From assembly GCA_011526585.1 (NCBI GenBank), contig WYBB01000090.1, positions 1 through 48,549 of the forward strand: a stretch of DNA of 48,549 nucleotides, read 5' to 3'. The position numbers and the translations under genes were made by a program. Position 1 is the first letter of the stretch, and every line of letters starts with the position of its first letter. The stretch comes from Deltaproteobacteria bacterium. Its GTDB lineage: Bacteria; Myxococcota_A; UBA9042; PHBI01. Under the pieces are notes generated by a model. That model was not told the DNA's origin, ran no database searches, and was given only the letters and a program-made list of their open reading frames with translations. Below are positions 6,544 through 14,970 of the stretch, piece after piece.

Positions 6544-9489
6544 ATGGTCAATCGCGGTGATGGTGGCGCGCGGCGCCCAGCTCCTCCTCCGGGTCGCCCC
6601 GCCCCGCGGCCGCGTCCAGCGGCCGACGAGGACGAAGAGAAGACCAACGCGATCAACCTCGCCGACATGAACCTCGACGACCTGGATGAGGCCCCGATGC
6701 CGAGCGCGGCGCCCCCGACGACGCGGCCGTCGCCGAAGAAGCCCGCCGCGCGTGCCCCCGTCGAGGAGGAAGAGGAGAAGACGAGCGCGCTCAACCTCGC
6801 CGAGATCGATCTCGACGCGCTCGACGCGGCGCCGCCGGCCAGACCGCAGCCCGCGGCACGCCCCGCGCCCGGGCGCGCGACCCCGGCGCAACCGCCGGCA
6901 GCGCGACCGCCGGCGGCACGACCGCAACCGACGCGGCCCAAGCCACGCGGCGCTCCCGTGGCCGAGGAGGAGGAGAAGACCTCGGCGCTCAACCTCGACG
7001 AGGTCGAGCGCGCCATGCGCCAGCCGAGCCCCGCGCCGGCCAGACCCGCGCCGAAGCCCCTGCCCGAGGAGGAGGAGAAGACCTCGGCGCTCAACCTCAA
7101 CGACATCGACCTCGACGCGATCGCGCCGTCGCCGGCCAAGCGCGGAGGCGGGACGATCCCGCGGCCGGTGAGCAGCAAGCCGGCGGCGCCCGCGCCGGTA
7201 CCGCGCCCGGCCCCGAGGAAGGAGCCGGCCGAGCCGGTCGTCGAAAAGACGATGGCGGTTTCGCTCGACGAGTTCGAGGCGCACCGTCCTTCGCTGAGCA
7301 AGGGGCGGGGCGAGGCTCCGAAGTCGGCCGACGCGACCTTCCTCGTCGACGAGGAGGAGGTGCCGGTGGTCAAGGCGCCGCCGCCGAAGCGGCTCGGCGC
7401 GAGCAAGCCCGAGGCGCCGGCGCCGGCGGCGAGCGCGGACGCGGAGCCGACGCTCGCCGTGCGTGCGGGGCCGGACGCGGGCAAGACGTTCCCGCTGACG
7501 AAGGACCTGACGCTGGTCGGGCGTGGCCTCGACGCGGACGTGGTGATCAACGACGCGTCGGCGTCGCGCAAGCACTTCAACGTGGTGCGCACGCTGTCGG
7601 GGTGGAAGCTGGTCGACCTCGGCTCGGGCAACGGCACGCGCGTCGACGGCACGCGCGTGACGGAGATCGCGCTGCAGAACGGGATGCGCATCGAGGCCGG
7701 CGGCACGACGCTCGAGTGGGTGATGAGCGCGAGTCCGCGCGCCGCCAGCGCGGAGCCGGCCGGGCGTGGGCCGACGGGGATCTCGCCGGCGATGGAGGAG
7801 GAGCGGCCGGCTCGGCGTGTGGCGGAGAACAAGCCCGAGATCCGGCGACGCGATCCGGCGCGCCTCGACAAGTTCGACGACAAGGACGAGGTCGGCAAGG
7901 CCAAGGGCGGCGCGGCGCCAGCCGAGGAGGTCGTCGAGAAGACGACCTTCGGCGACATCCAGGCGCTCGAGATCGATCCGGAGTGGGAGGCGCGGCGGCT
8001 CAAGCAGCGGCGGGAAGGCGTCGCCGAGACCGCCGCGGCCGAGGTCGAGGAGGAGGTCGAGGAGCCGACGAAGAGCGGCAGCGGCGTCGGCAAGAAGCTG
8101 GCGATCGCCGGCATCATCGTCGGCGTGCTCGGCGGTGGCTTCGTCGCGGCGGACAAGTTCGGCGGGCTCGGCATCATCTTCCCGAAGGAGGTGCAGGTCG
8201 CCAAGCCCGACCCCGACGAGGACAAGACCGCCGAGGACAAGGACAAGACCACCGAGGACAAGGACAAGGCCGGCGAGGACAACGACAAGACCGCCGAGGA
8301 CAAGGACAAGGCCGGCGAGGACAAGGACAAGGCCGGCGAGGACAAGGACAAGGCCGGCGAGGACAAGACGGCCGGCGTCGGTGGGGACAACCCGAAGGAG
8401 GCCGCCAAGGCCAAGGTCGCCGAGGCGGAGAAGGCGGCCAAGGAGGGCAGGATCCTCGCGGCGCGCGAGCTGTACCTGGAGGCTCTGAAGCTCGACGATC
8501 TGGTCGACGGCGGTGACTCGGGGCTGGTGACGGTCGAAAACGCGATCAAGGCGTTCGGCAAGCTCAACGAGAGCGTCAAGGCGATGGGCGAGCAGCGCTG
8601 GACCGACGCCCTGACGAGCGCGACCGGGATCGAGGAGGGCGCGCCCAACCACGGCCTCGCCCAGGAGCTCGCCGAGATCGCCGAGGAGGGCGCCGTGGTC
8701 GAGCAGCTCGCCAAGGCGGCGGACCTGTTCGCCAAGAAGGAGCTCGATGGGGCGAAGGCGGCGGTGGAGAAGGCGCTGGAGTACGCACGCGACAAGTATC
8801 CGGAAGGACAAGGATTTCGCGACGCGATCGCGCGCGCTGCGGCGCCGGACGCGGACCTGACCGAGCTCGACCCGAGCGACCCGAACGCGGCCAACCCGCC
8901 CAAGGCGCAGCCATCGGACCTGAAGCCCGGGCTCGACGCGTACGCCAAGGGAGACTTCCAGGGGGTCGTGAACGCCTTCGACGCGATCGTGTACGGCGGC
9001 ACGGCGTCCCGCGCGGACGTGGCCAAGGCCAAGGCATGGAGCGCGGCGGCGACGATCTTCGACGAGGCGATGAAGCAGGTCGCGGCCAACCCCGACAAGC
9101 CGATGGAGCAGCTCAACTACCTGCGCGCGGCGCGGCGTGCGGACGCGATCATGGGCGGTTCCCAGAAGGAGCGGCTGTCGACCGAGCTCGGCAAGGTCTA
9201 CGGCGTGCTGGCGCGACTGAACATGGACGACAAGAAGGTGGCCAAGGCCGGGCTCCTGGCGCGCGTGGCGCTGACCTTCGACGCCAACGCCGGCGACGCC
9301 AAGGCGGTGCAGGCCGAGGCGGCCAAGGAGGCGAAGGCCTGGGTCGCCGAGGCCAAGGGGATCGAGGGCGATCCCGACAAGGCCGCCGAGATGTTCGCGC
9401 GCGCGCTGCGCGTCCTGCCGGGTGACGATCCGGACTACGCCGAGGCGGACAAGGCACTCGAGAAGCTGCTCGCAACGCCTGAACAGTGA
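6544..9489 (+). CDS. FHA-domain membrane scaffold with repeated EKTSA motifs
   Basis: 981 residues from ATG 6544, preceded by a plausible CGAGG ribosome site; the upstream open frame is antisense to another gene. Residues 1-290 are disordered, Ala/Pro-rich, and carry at least four acidic motifs of the form EEEEKTSALNL followed by DLDAL, plus two weaker EKT copies (EKTMAVSL and, after the FHA domain, EKTTFGDI). A canonical FHA phosphothreonine-binding domain spans about 300-395 (GRGLDADVVINDASASRKHF, then LVDLGSGNGTRVDG). One membrane helix lies at about 517-540 (LAIAGIIVGVLGGGFVAA). It is followed by a Lys/Asp repeat (EDKDKAG units, 8217-8370) and a C-terminal helical, TPR-like region of about 350 residues. 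The topology suggests a cytoplasmic FHA domain and an extracytoplasmic TPR part. FHA domains read Ser/Thr-kinase signalling; the partner kinase is not in the window. Confidence 0.85.
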   Translation: MVNRGDGGARRPAPPPGRPAPRPRPAADEDEEKTNAINLADMNLDDLDEAPMPSAAPPTTRPSPKKPAARAPVEEEEEKTSALNLAEIDLDALDAAPPARPQPAARPAPGRATPAQPPAARPPAARPQPTRPKPRGAPVAEEEEKTSALNLDEVERAMRQPSPAPARPAPKPLPEEEEKTSALNLNDIDLDAIAPSPAKRGGGTIPRPVSSKPAAPAPVPRPAPRKEPAEPVVEKTMAVSLDEFEAHRPSLSKGRGEAPKSADATFLVDEEEVPVVKAPPPKRLGASKPEAPAPAASADAEPTLAVRAGPDAGKTFPLTKDLTLVGRGLDADVVINDASASRKHFNVVRTLSGWKLVDLGSGNGTRVDGTRVTEIALQNGMRIEAGGTTLEWVMSASPRAASAEPAGRGPTGISPAMEEERPARRVAENKPEIRRRDPARLDKFDDKDEVGKAKGGAAPAEEVVEKTTFGDIQALEIDPEWEARRLKQRREGVAETAAAEVEEEVEEPTKSGSGVGKKLAIAGIIVGVLGGGFVAADKFGGLGIIFPKEVQVAKPDPDEDKTAEDKDKTTEDKDKAGEDNDKTAEDKDKAGEDKDKAGEDKDKAGEDKTAGVGGDNPKEAAKAKVAEAEKAAKEGRILAARELYLEALKLDDLVDGGDSGLVTVENAIKAFGKLNESVKAMGEQRWTDALTSATGIEEGAPNHGLAQELAEIAEEGAVVEQLAKAADLFAKKELDGAKAAVEKALEYARDKYPEGQGFRDAIARAAAPDADLTELDPSDPNAANPPKAQPSDLKPGLDAYAKGDFQGVVNAFDAIVYGGTASRADVAKAKAWSAAATIFDEAMKQVAANPDKPMEQLNYLRAARRADAIMGGSQKERLSTELGKVYGVLARLNMDDKKVAKAGLLARVALTFDANAGDAKAVQAEAAKEAKAWVAEAKGIEGDPDKAAEMFARALRVLPGDDPDYAEADKALEKLLATPEQ

Positions 9490-9562
9490 CGCGCGCCAGG
9501 GCGCGAGGACCGGCCAGGCCAGGCAGAGCCGCCCCCCGCGGGCCGTCGCGGCGAGCTCGCCG

Positions 9563-10972
9563 TCAGGCGCGCGGCGTGCTCGTCGCGAGAGCGGACGACA
9601 GATACAGGCTGATCGCGGCGAGGAAGGCGACGAGCTTGAGCGGCTCGAACACGAGTTGCCACTGATCGGACCTGGCGGAGAAGAGGGCGAGCGCGAGGAG
9701 TGGCACGAGCGCGGCGGCCCACAGGGACAGAGCGAGCGGTGTGGCGGCGCGGTGGAGCGGGGGCACGGCGAGAACGATCAGCGCGCTGGGTAGGGCGAGG
9801 AGAAGCGGCAGCGTGAGCCAGGCGGCGACGCGATCGCCGAGGAAGGGCGCGTCGGAGAGCGCGGCGAAAAGCTCGGCGATCGGGGTCGTGACGAGCGTGG
9901 CCGTCGCGGCGCCAAGGCCGAGCGCGGCGAGGGTCCAGAGCGCCCAGGGGCGGGCGCGGCGGGCGAGGGCCATGAGCGACGCCGGCAGGAAGACGAGCGC
10001 GACGAGCGCCGGCAACGCCGGGGTCGGGAGCGCGCCGGCGGCGAGGTGCTCGAGCGCTGGTTGGCCGTCGTCGAAGGCGCCGGCGATGACGGCGTGGCGC
10101 AGCGCGACGAAGGCGAAGGGGGCGAGGAGGAGGCCGAGGGCGACGCCGAGGCGTGCGCGCGTCCGGTCGCGAACTGGCATGAGGTGCACGACGGCGATGA
10201 GCACGAGGGCGGCCATCGCCTGGAGCGTGACCTCGGCGGGGCGCGCGACGAGCTCCCACGGCGCACCGTCGGCGGTCGGCAGGAGGAACGCCTGGAACAG
10301 GAGCACGAGCGAGACGACCGAGATGCGCGCGTGCAGCGATGAGACCGGCGCGCGCATCACCGTGTGGGTCGCAGTGGCCGGCTGCAGGGGCTCCGGATCG
10401 GGCGCGGGCATCGGCGTGGAGGCGGCACTGAGGGGGGCTTCGGGCGCGGCAGGACGGGCGGACGCGAGCTGCGAGAGCCGGGCGCGGGTCAGGCCGCGCA
10501 GCGTGCTCTCGAAGATGGGCTCGTCCTCGTCGCCTCGCGCGGCGGGCGGGTGCGGAGGCGGTTGGGGCGCGGCGGGAGGACGAGGGAGCGCGGGCGGCTC
10601 GGTCGGGCGGGGCGCCGGTGCGAGCGCGGCGCGAGCGCGCGGGTGCACGATCGGGCGCTCGAGTGCGCTGGCCGCGGCGCCGCGGGGCGCCGGCTCGAGC
10701 GAGCGCGCGCGAGGATCGGGGCGCGTGACCTTGACGAGGCCGGGGGCGCGCACCGACGGGCGGACCTCCCCCGACGATGGCGCGCGCTCGGTCGAGGGCC
10801 CGAGGCGCGGCCGAGAGAGAACGGGGGGGCGGCGCGGGCTGGCGACGTCGAGCGGGGTGAAGCCGAGGGCCTCGTCGAGCGCGGCGCGCGGCGACGCAGC
10901 GGCCGCGGATGCGGGAGGCGTGGCGCGAGGCACGTTCGTGTCGTCGGCGTTGTCGCGGTCGCTCGAGGCCAT
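9563..10972 (-). CDS. Multipass membrane protein with disordered N-terminal tail
   Basis: 469 residues from ATG 10972, chosen because AGGA lies about 8-9 nt upstream; the open frame continues 39 codons further. Residues about 1-235 are Pro/Ala/Arg-rich and low in complexity, with one more ordered acidic/hydrophobic patch (EPIFESTLRGLTRARLSQLA). From about residue 240 there are roughly eight hydrophobic helices, for example ISVVSLVLLFQAFLL, ARLGVALGLLLAPFAF and LKLVAFLAAISLYLSSALA at the end. I recognise no family signature and no catalytic motif. It is convergent with the FHA gene and divergent from the receiver gene, so it probably has its own promoter. The long tail may be an interaction platform, but its function is unknown. 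Confidence 0.7.
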   Translation of the reverse strand: MASSDRDNADDTNVPRATPPASAAAASPRAALDEALGFTPLDVASPRRPPVLSRPRLGPSTERAPSSGEVRPSVRAPGLVKVTRPDPRARSLEPAPRGAAASALERPIVHPRARAALAPAPRPTEPPALPRPPAAPQPPPHPPAARGDEDEPIFESTLRGLTRARLSQLASARPAAPEAPLSAASTPMPAPDPEPLQPATATHTVMRAPVSSLHARISVVSLVLLFQAFLLPTADGAPWELVARPAEVTLQAMAALVLIAVVHLMPVRDRTRARLGVALGLLLAPFAFVALRHAVIAGAFDDGQPALEHLAAGALPTPALPALVALVFLPASLMALARRARPWALWTLAALGLGAATATLVTTPIAELFAALSDAPFLGDRVAAWLTLPLLLALPSALIVLAVPPLHRAATPLALSLWAAALVPLLALALFSARSDQWQLVFEPLKLVAFLAAISLYLSSALATSTPRA

Positions 10973-11129
10973 GTGCGGGGATCCTACCTGCGTCCCTTGC
11001 ATGCGCAAAGGCTCGACGGCAACAACCGGCGGGGCGTCATGCATCCCGACCCGGTGCGAGCAAGCGCCTTGAGCTGGCGGCGCGGCCATGCTAGGCGCTC
11101 AGCGGTCCGCACGGACGAGAGGGTTCAAC

Positions 11130-11579
11130 ATGCCAGCCAATTCGAAGAAGGCGAACGCCGCCACAGGGTCCAACCAGGGAATCGGCGAGGAGCACGAGCC
11201 GATCCGTATCGCCTACGTGGACGACGACCTCGAGCTGACGCGACTGGTCAGCGGCGCGCTGGAAGAGGAAGGCTGGGAGGTGCTCGTCGAGAACGACGGC
11301 GAGTCGGGTCTCGAGCTGATCCTGGTCGAGCAGCCGGACCTCATCATCCTCGACGTGATGATGCCCGGGCTGACAGGCTGGGAGATCTGCAAGTACCTGC
11401 GCTCGAAGCCGGACTGGAACACGACGCCGATCCTCATGCTGACCGGGATCGGCGAGCGCATGAACGCGCTGACCGCCCCGCTCTACGGGGCGGACGCCTA
11501 CCTCGACAAGCCGTTCGACATCGACGACGTCGTCGAGACGGTCCGCCAGCTGCTCGCGCAGGCCCGCGCCTCCGAGTAG
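11130..11579 (+). CDS. Single-domain response regulator (CheY-like receiver)
   Basis: 149 residues. The ATG at 11130 follows GAGAGGG at good spacing. After a 25-residue polar extension the receiver fold is complete: acidic pair D31/D32 in YVDDD, phosphoacceptor D75 in LIILDVMMPG, T105 in LMLTG and K127 in YLDKPFD. There is no output domain, so it should act by phosphorylation-dependent protein binding. No histidine kinase lies next to it. It is convergent with cdsA, 28 bp away. Confidence 0.9.
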   Translation: MPANSKKANAATGSNQGIGEEHEPIRIAYVDDDLELTRLVSGALEEEGWEVLVENDGESGLELILVEQPDLIILDVMMPGLTGWEICKYLRSKPDWNTTPILMLTGIGERMNALTAPLYGADAYLDKPFDIDDVVETVRQLLAQARASE

Positions 11580-11607
11580 GCACGCGCGCGCCGCGCAGGA
11601 GCGACGG

Positions 11608-12384
11608 TCACATCGTCAGCGCCCACGCGAAGAACGGGAAGGCGAAGACCACGCCGTCGACGCGATCGAGCATGCCTCCGTGACCCGGCAAGAGGGTCCC
11701 CGAGTCCTTGACGCCGCAGGAACGCTTGACGAGGGACTCGGCGAGGTCGCCGAGCTGCGCCAACGCCCCGCCGACGACCGCCAGCCCCGCGCTCTGCCAG
11801 AGCGGCAGCGGGAGCTCGAGGACCAGCGCCAGGACGAGGCCGCCGAGGAGCGAGCCGAAGAGACCACCGATGGCACCCTCGACGGTCTTCTTCGGGGAGA
11901 CTCTCGGGTGGAGCTTGCGCCTCCCGAAGGCGCGACCTGCGAAGTAGGCGCCGGTGTCACCGCACCAGACGGCGCCGAGCACGTAGAGGATCCAGGGCTC
12001 GGGCTCGATGGCCAGCGCGACGCCGTAGTAGAAGGGGATGGCGACGTAGACGATCCCGGCCCAGAGCGCGAAGAGGCGAAAGGCCGCGCGGTCGACCGGC
12101 TCGGGGCGAGCGAGCACGACCAGCGCCGGCACGAAGAGGGCGGCGAGCGCGTCGCCGACGTCGCTCTCGGGGACGAGCCACATGGAGGTGATGATCCCCG
12201 TGCCGAGCGCGGTGCCGACCCAGCGCTCGAGGCGATGGTCGGGCAGCGCCATCGCGTAGAGCTCGGCCAGGCAGAGCCCGCCGGCGACGATGACGACCAC
12301 GGCTTCGAGCCAGGTCGGGCCCGCGAGGAAGAGCCACACGACGAGCGGCGCGAGGATGATACCGGTGAGGATGCGAGTCAGCAT
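11608..12384 (-). CDS. cdsA: Phosphatidate cytidylyltransferase
   Basis: 258 residues, the usual length for the family. CdsA makes CDP-diacylglycerol from CTP and phosphatidate, the branch point of phospholipid synthesis, in the inner membrane. Several hydrophobic helices run from the N-terminus (MLTRILTGIILAPLVVWLF onward). The family signature is intact near the C-terminus: SLVKRSCGVKDSGTLLPGHG followed by GMLDRVD, with the conserved Lys-Asp and His-Gly-Gly and the metal-binding Asp residues. The usual partners (uppS, dxr, rseP) are absent. ATG 12384 is chosen because the family starts with this first transmembrane segment; the ribosome site is weak. It is divergent from the STAS gene across a palindrome-bearing gap. 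Confidence 0.92.
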   Translation of the reverse strand: MLTRILTGIILAPLVVWLFLAGPTWLEAVVVIVAGGLCLAELYAMALPDHRLERWVGTALGTGIITSMWLVPESDVGDALAALFVPALVVLARPEPVDRAAFRLFALWAGIVYVAIPFYYGVALAIEPEPWILYVLGAVWCGDTGAYFAGRAFGRRKLHPRVSPKKTVEGAIGGLFGSLLGGLVLALVLELPLPLWQSAGLAVVGGALAQLGDLAESLVKRSCGVKDSGTLLPGHGGMLDRVDGVVFAFPFFAWALTM

Positions 12385-12422
12385 GTCCGCAGGACCATGC
12401 ACCAACTCGCGACGTCGTAAAA

Positions 12423-12468
12423 GTCGACTCCGAGCAGCGCGTATCGCGCTGCGAGCGCGAGAGTCGAC
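12423..12468. promoter_or_regulatory. Nested palindrome between cdsA and the partner-switching operon
   Basis: Outer arms GTCGACTC (12423-12430) and GAGTCGAC (12461-12468) pair perfectly. Inside, GCAGCGCG (12434-12441) and CGCGCTGC (12445-12452) form a perfect 8-bp hairpin around TAT. It sits in the 123-bp divergent intergenic region, where an operator or cruciform could affect both directions. No binding protein is known. Confidence 0.5.
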
Positions 12469-12507
12469 ACGCCCCGCGCGCGCTTGAGCGCTTTCGGCTT
12501 CAAGGCT

Positions 12508-13401
12508 ATGGTGGCCACGATGCAAGTCGGGGGACACGAAGCGAGCCGACACACCGTCAAGCTGCACGCGAAGGTCGCGCAAGGTGACGGCTTCACCGCG
12601 CTTCGGCTCGACGGCGTCATCGACGAGCACAACGGTCTGGCCCACGTCGCGGCCTCGCTCGCCAAGGCCGACGTGCTCGCCGTCGATCTCGGCGGCGTCA
12701 AGCGCCTCAACTCGGTCGGCGTGCGCGACTGGGTGAACTGGCTCCGCGAGGTCCGCGCGAAGTTCTCCGACGTCGTGCTCTTCGACTGCCCGCCGCCGGT
12801 GATGAACGAGGTCAACTTCGTCAAGAACTTCGCCGAGGGTGCGTACATCACCACCTTCGCGGCGCCGCTCTACTGCACCCGTTGCCAGAAGGAGGAGTCG
12901 CGCCTGCTCGAGACGCACCGCCTGCTCAACGGGGCCACCGGCGCGTCCCATGTCGGTCGCCTCGCACTGCCGAGCTTCAACTGCGAGCGCACCGACTGCG
13001 AGAACGCCCTCGACGACGACGAGGACAGCTACTTCGCCTTCGTGCGCACGCTCCCCGAGACCCCCTCGACCGAGCGGCTCGCGCGCATCACCGAGCTCGC
13101 GCGCAAGCTCCTCCTCACCGCCGGCAGGCCCCTCACGCACGCCGGCGACACCGCGCACGCGCCCCCGCACTCGCCCGCCACCCGCAGCCAGCCGCTCGGC
13201 CAGCTCGGCCTGCAGGGCGTCCCGCGGCGTCCGCTCGAGCCCCCCTCGCCTCCCCCGGCCAACCCGCTCGGCCGGACCCACGACGCCCCGCTCGGCCCGC
13301 CGCCCGCCGCCACCGGCGGTGACTGGCTCTTCATCGTCGCCGTGGTCGCCATGCTCGGCGTTCTCGGCGTCCTCATCTACCTCATCCTGACGTTGGAGTG
13401 A
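12508..13401 (+). CDS. STAS-type protein with Cys4 motif and C-terminal membrane anchor
   Basis: 297 residues from ATG 12508; ATG 12520 and an upstream TTG are alternatives. Residues about 15-115 have the STAS/anti-anti-sigma fold pattern (VLAVDLGGVKRLNSVGVRDW), with Ser69 where SpoIIAA has its phosphorylated Ser in D-S-S-G. C123, C126, C159 and C164 form a likely zinc site right after it. A Pro-rich linker of about 60 residues (about 210-270) leads to one helix at 272-294 at the very C-terminus, a tail anchor that leaves the STAS domain in the cytoplasm. It is the first gene of a five-gene operon and the next ATG is 3 nt after its stop. Together with the downstream SpoIIE-type phosphatase and GHKL ATPase it makes a partner-switching set; anti-anti-sigma function is inferred. 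Confidence 0.72.
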   Translation: MVATMQVGGHEASRHTVKLHAKVAQGDGFTALRLDGVIDEHNGLAHVAASLAKADVLAVDLGGVKRLNSVGVRDWVNWLREVRAKFSDVVLFDCPPPVMNEVNFVKNFAEGAYITTFAAPLYCTRCQKEESRLLETHRLLNGATGASHVGRLALPSFNCERTDCENALDDDEDSYFAFVRTLPETPSTERLARITELARKLLLTAGRPLTHAGDTAHAPPHSPATRSQPLGQLGLQGVPRRPLEPPSPPPANPLGRTHDAPLGPPPAATGGDWLFIVAVVAMLGVLGVLIYLILTLE

Positions 13402-13404
13402 CCG

Positions 13405-14970
13405 ATGCGCGCATCACTCGGCGTCAAGCTCACCCTCACATCGACATTGCTCGTCGCGATCGTCGTGGCGTTCCTCGGCTACACCCACGCCGACTCCGTC
13501 CGCCAGGAGCACGACGACTGGGCCGCCGAGCGCGCCAGGACCTACCGCGAGCAGGTCGCCGAGCTCGCCGAGTCCGCCACCAACCTGCTCGCCGTCGCCG
13601 TGTCCGAGCACCTCCAGGGCACCGAGCTCGAACCGCTGGACCTCGTCGTGCGCCAGATCGTGCGCCGCGACGCACGCGTGGCCAACCTCCAAATCGCCAA
13701 CAAATCCGGCGAGATCCTCGCAAACTCCGGCGCCCGCGTCGACCCGATGAAGCTCACGCGCCTGCCCGGCGCCGCCGACACCTGGTTTTCGCCGAGCCAG
13801 CAGGAAGAGACACGCGACGGCAAGAAGCTCCTCGTCCTGCGCCGGCCGATCCTCGACCCGGCCGCGCCCGAGCCGCGCCCGATCGGCGCCGTCGAGTTCG
13901 CCTACGACCTCTCGCCGCTCGACACGCAGCTCCAGGCGATCGAGGCGCAGCGCAAGGAGGCAATCTCGCGCTCCCTAGGCTTCACCTTGAAGATCGGCCT
14001 CCTCGCGCTGGTCCTCGGCGCCCTGCTCTCCCTCTTCCAGGGGCTGCGCTTCTCGCGCCCGATCCAGCGGCTCGCGCAGACCACCTCGCGCATCGCCCAG
14101 GGCGACCTCGCCGCGCGCGTCGACGTGCGCCAGTCCGACGAGGTCGGCGCGCTCGGCCACCAGTTCAACCACATGGCCGACCGCATCCAGACGCTGCTAC
14201 ACGAGTCGGTCGCCAAGGCCGAGCTCGAGCACGAGCTCGCCCTCGCCCGCGAGATCCAATCGGTGCTCGTGCCGCGCCCCGGCACCCACGCCGCCCCCGG
14301 CATCGAGGTCGCCGGTTACTACGAGCCCGCCTCCAACGTCGGCGGCGACTTCTGGGATCTCTCGGCGCTGCCGCGCGGCCGCTCGGCGATCCTCATCGGC
14401 GACGTCACCGGCCACGGCGTGCCCGCCTCGATCCTCACCGCCACCGCCAAGGGCTGCCTCGACACCCTGCGCCACGTACACGGCGGCGACATGCAGGTCG
14501 CCGAGACCATGCGCGTGCTCGACCGCGTCATCCACGACGCCGGCCACGGCGCCTTCTTCATGACCGCCACCGCGGTCGTGCTCGACGCCACCGAGAACGC
14601 CCTCTACTTCTCCGCCGCCGCGCACCCGCCCGGCCTGCTGATCCGCTGGACCGAGAGCGGCGTCAAGGTCTCGCGCCTCGCCGCACGCGGCAACCGCCTC
14701 GGCGACGGCGACGCCGCCGGCTTCGAGGCCAAGCGCATCCGCGTCGCCAAGGACGACCTCCTCGTCTGGTACACCGACGGCCTGGTCGACGCGGTCAACG
14801 ACGAAGGCCGCCAGTACTCCACGCGCTCGCTCCTGCACATCCTCGGCCAGCTCGACCCCTCGAGCTCGCCCGAACAGGTCCTCGACCGCGTCGTCTCCGA
14901 CATGCGCCGCTTCCGCAAGGGCGCCGCCCTCCAGGACGACGTGACCCTCGTGGTCGGGAAGGTCGCATGA
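13405..14970 (+). CDS. Membrane sensor HAMP - SpoIIE/RsbU-type PP2C phosphatase
   Basis: 521 residues. TM1 is at 8-26, an extracytoplasmic sensor at about 27-190, TM2 at 192-212 and HAMP at 213-265. A signalling helix ELALAREIQSVLVP (277-290) matches the LxxAREIQxxLLP linker of RsbU-type phosphatases. The PP2C domain covers 296-520 with metal-binding aspartates in GGDFWDL (D315), IGDVTGHG (D333), WYTDGLVDA (D458) and LQDDVTLVV (D511/D512). These phosphatases dephosphorylate STAS antagonists on signal, releasing sigma factors or other targets. All catalytic motifs are intact. The stop overlaps the next ATG (ATGATG at the junction), so translation is coupled. Confidence 0.93.
   Translation: MRASLGVKLTLTSTLLVAIVVAFLGYTHADSVRQEHDDWAAERARTYREQVAELAESATNLLAVAVSEHLQGTELEPLDLVVRQIVRRDARVANLQIANKSGEILANSGARVDPMKLTRLPGAADTWFSPSQQEETRDGKKLLVLRRPILDPAAPEPRPIGAVEFAYDLSPLDTQLQAIEAQRKEAISRSLGFTLKIGLLALVLGALLSLFQGLRFSRPIQRLAQTTSRIAQGDLAARVDVRQSDEVGALGHQFNHMADRIQTLLHESVAKAELEHELALAREIQSVLVPRPGTHAAPGIEVAGYYEPASNVGGDFWDLSALPRGRSAILIGDVTGHGVPASILTATAKGCLDTLRHVHGGDMQVAETMRVLDRVIHDAGHGAFFMTATAVVLDATENALYFSAAAHPPGLLIRWTESGVKVSRLAARGNRLGDGDAAGFEAKRIRVAKDDLLVWYTDGLVDAVNDEGRQYSTRSLLHILGQLDPSSSPEQVLDRVVSDMRRFRKGAALQDDVTLVVGKVA

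Noticed and set aside
6286..8811. N-terminal extension of the DUF192-FemAB frame
   Set aside because: It is antisense to the FHA gene and is arginine/leucine-rich low-complexity sequence with no domain.
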